Positions 34,277 to 34,555 of a stretch of DNA of 34,555 nt are shown here, one piece after another. How positions within the stretch are numbered: the first letter of the stretch is position 1; every line of letters begins with the position of its first letter. The stretch is from the NCBI GenBank assembly GCA_905236225.1, contig CAJOPM010000122.1:1-34555 (forward strand), written 5' to 3'. The notes below the pieces were generated by a model that saw only the letters and a program-made list of their open reading frames with translations, did not search any database and had not been told where the DNA came from. The position numbers and the translations under genes are program-made. The stretch is from an uncultured Eubacterium sp. (lineage in GTDB: Bacteria; Bacillota; Clostridia; Lachnospirales; Lachnospiraceae).

Positions 34277-34305
34277 TTGCAAAATAATATATTATGCTAT
34301 ATAAT
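34277..34305 (+). promoter_or_regulatory. Promoter of tRNA-Glu
   Basis: TTGCAA (34277-34282), a 17-base spacer and a perfect TATAAT (34300-34305) in very AT-rich DNA. Transcription should start near 34312, about 33 bases before the tRNA. Confidence 0.78.
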
Positions 34306-34308
34306 ACA

Positions 34309-34342
34309 ATTCGTTGCACTTAAGGAAAGATGCGCAACGAAT
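34309..34342 (+). other. Hairpin directly upstream of tRNA-Glu
   Basis: ATTCGTTGC (34309-34317) and GCAACGAAT (34334-34342) pair perfectly over 9 bp and end 2 bases before the tRNA 5' end. It would form in the 5' leader removed by RNase P, though the 5' arm straddles the predicted start site. Confidence 0.6.
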
Positions 34343-34344
34343 AT

Positions 34345-34416
34345 GGCCTGTTGGTCAAGCGGTTAAGACGCCGCCCTCTCACGGCGGAATCAGGGGTTCG
34401 ATTCCCCTACAGGCTG
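34345..34416 (+). tRNA. tRNA-Glu(CTC)
   Basis: A complete 72-base cloverleaf. The acceptor stem is GGCCTGT/ACAGGCT (first pair G-T wobble) with discriminator G. The D-arm is GTC/GAC, and the anticodon stem CCGCC/GGCGG has loop CTCTCAC, so the anticodon is CTC, reading GAG (Glu). The T-arm is GGGG-TTCGATT-CCCC. No CCA is encoded. Confidence 0.95.
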
Positions 34417-34426
34417 CTTTATTACT

Positions 34427-34463
34427 AGGATATTTCCGAATATGGGAATATCCTTATTTTTTT
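34427..34463 (+). terminator. Terminator after tRNA-Glu
   Basis: AGGATATTTCC (34427-34437) pairs with GGGAATATCCT (34444-34454), one T-G wobble, loop GAATAT, then TATTTTTTT. Confidence 0.9.
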
Positions 34464-34464
34464 A

Positions 34465-34555
34465 ACTCAGTCGGAGAAATCCCCCACCTCTAAGCGTTAG
34501 CGTAGGTGGGGGTTATGACAAACTATACTCAGTCGGGGCAGGCGCTCCGACTGAG
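34465..34555. repeat. Nested inverted-repeat element, copy B (reaches the window edge)
   Basis: Outer arms CTCAGTCGGAG (34466-34476) and CTCCGACTGAG (34545-34555) pair over 11 bp and may extend past the edge. The inner hairpin is CCCCCACC (34481-34488) with GGTGGGGG (34505-34512), tip TAAGC-GTTA-GCGTA. A second copy of CTCAGTCGG (34528-34536) can pair with the same right arm as a local hairpin around loop CAGGCG, so two folds compete. It lies 2 bases after the tRNA terminator T-run. Compared with copy A (29910-30006), both stems differ by paired changes. No ORF lies inside. Confidence 0.82.

Noticed and set aside
29910-34555. The two palindromic elements as CRISPR repeats or as ends of one large transposon
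   Set aside because: Only two copies, about 4.5 kb apart, with host genes (infC, rpmI, rplT, galE, argC, tRNA) between them. There are no spacers, no cas genes and no transposase.
1-34555. Horizontally acquired island, prophage or defence system
   Set aside because: The gene order is conserved core throughout, base composition looks even, and no integrase, phage or defence protein was found on either strand.

Overview
The window looks like chromosomal DNA of a motile, low-GC member of the Clostridia, most likely a Lachnospiraceae-type Firmicute. Three things point there. The gene orders are the classic Firmicutes ones: cheB-cheA-cheW-cheC-cheD-sigD, rpsB-tsf, pyrH-frr-uppS-cdsA-dxr-rseP-ispG-polC and infC-rpmI-rplT. 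The replicative polymerase is the Gram-positive PolC type. Several genes belong to families I associate with Lachnospiraceae (DUF6115-like, DUF5050-like, DUF342/FapA at the end of a chemotaxis operon). The assignment below family level is not supported by the sequence alone. Nearly all of the window is ordinary, dense, co-directional housekeeping sequence. I see no transposase, phage gene or CRISPR array.

Layout. 1-9562: the distal part of a flagellar/chemotaxis operon. It holds a PilZ c-di-GMP receptor (cut by the window edge), CheB, CheA, CheW, CheC, CheD, a small two-helix membrane protein, the motility sigma factor SigD, a DUF342/FapA protein and three poorly known proteins. The last of these has a lone MltG LysM-like subdomain. 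9563-11556: a structured leader, rpsB, tsf and a strong terminator. 11585-13803: a single-gene unit for a REC-GGDEF(degenerate)-EAL-REC c-di-GMP protein. 13842-26378: a long run of envelope and housekeeping genes, namely a membrane-anchored polysaccharide deacetylase, bactofilin, pyrH, frr, uppS, cdsA, dxr, rseP, ispG and polC. 26368-27390 (minus): a membrane-anchored DUF5050-like protein. 27404-29906: pheA (P-protein) and a DUF815 AAA+ ATPase. 30010-30858 (minus): a PHP phosphoesterase. 30924-32269: an attenuated infC-rpmI-rplT operon. 32286-34241: galE and argC. 34345-34416: tRNA-Glu(CTC) with its own promoter and terminator.

How the genes work together. The left block sets the chemotactic phosphorelay and its adaptation (CheA/CheW signalling, CheB demethylation, CheC phosphatase, CheD deamidase), while SigD drives late flagellar genes. 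PilZ and the downstream EAL protein suggest c-di-GMP control of motility. The centre joins translation (S2, EF-Ts, RRF), UMP supply (PyrH), MEP isoprenoid synthesis (Dxr, IspG), undecaprenyl diphosphate (UppS), phospholipid precursor (CdsA), intramembrane proteolysis (RseP) and replication (PolC). PgdA-like deacetylase plus bactofilin add wall modification and a cytoskeletal scaffold.

The least ordinary features are non-coding. Two copies of a nested inverted-repeat element (29910-30006 and 34465-34555) differ by compensatory changes in both stems, so their fold appears to be conserved. infC has no usable standard start codon and appears to begin at AUC behind a strong Shine-Dalgarno sequence, downstream of a leader with mutually exclusive terminator and antiterminator pairings. 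The rpsB promoter -10 sits in the loop of the upstream terminator. The pheA and DUF5050 promoters share their -10 region on opposite strands.
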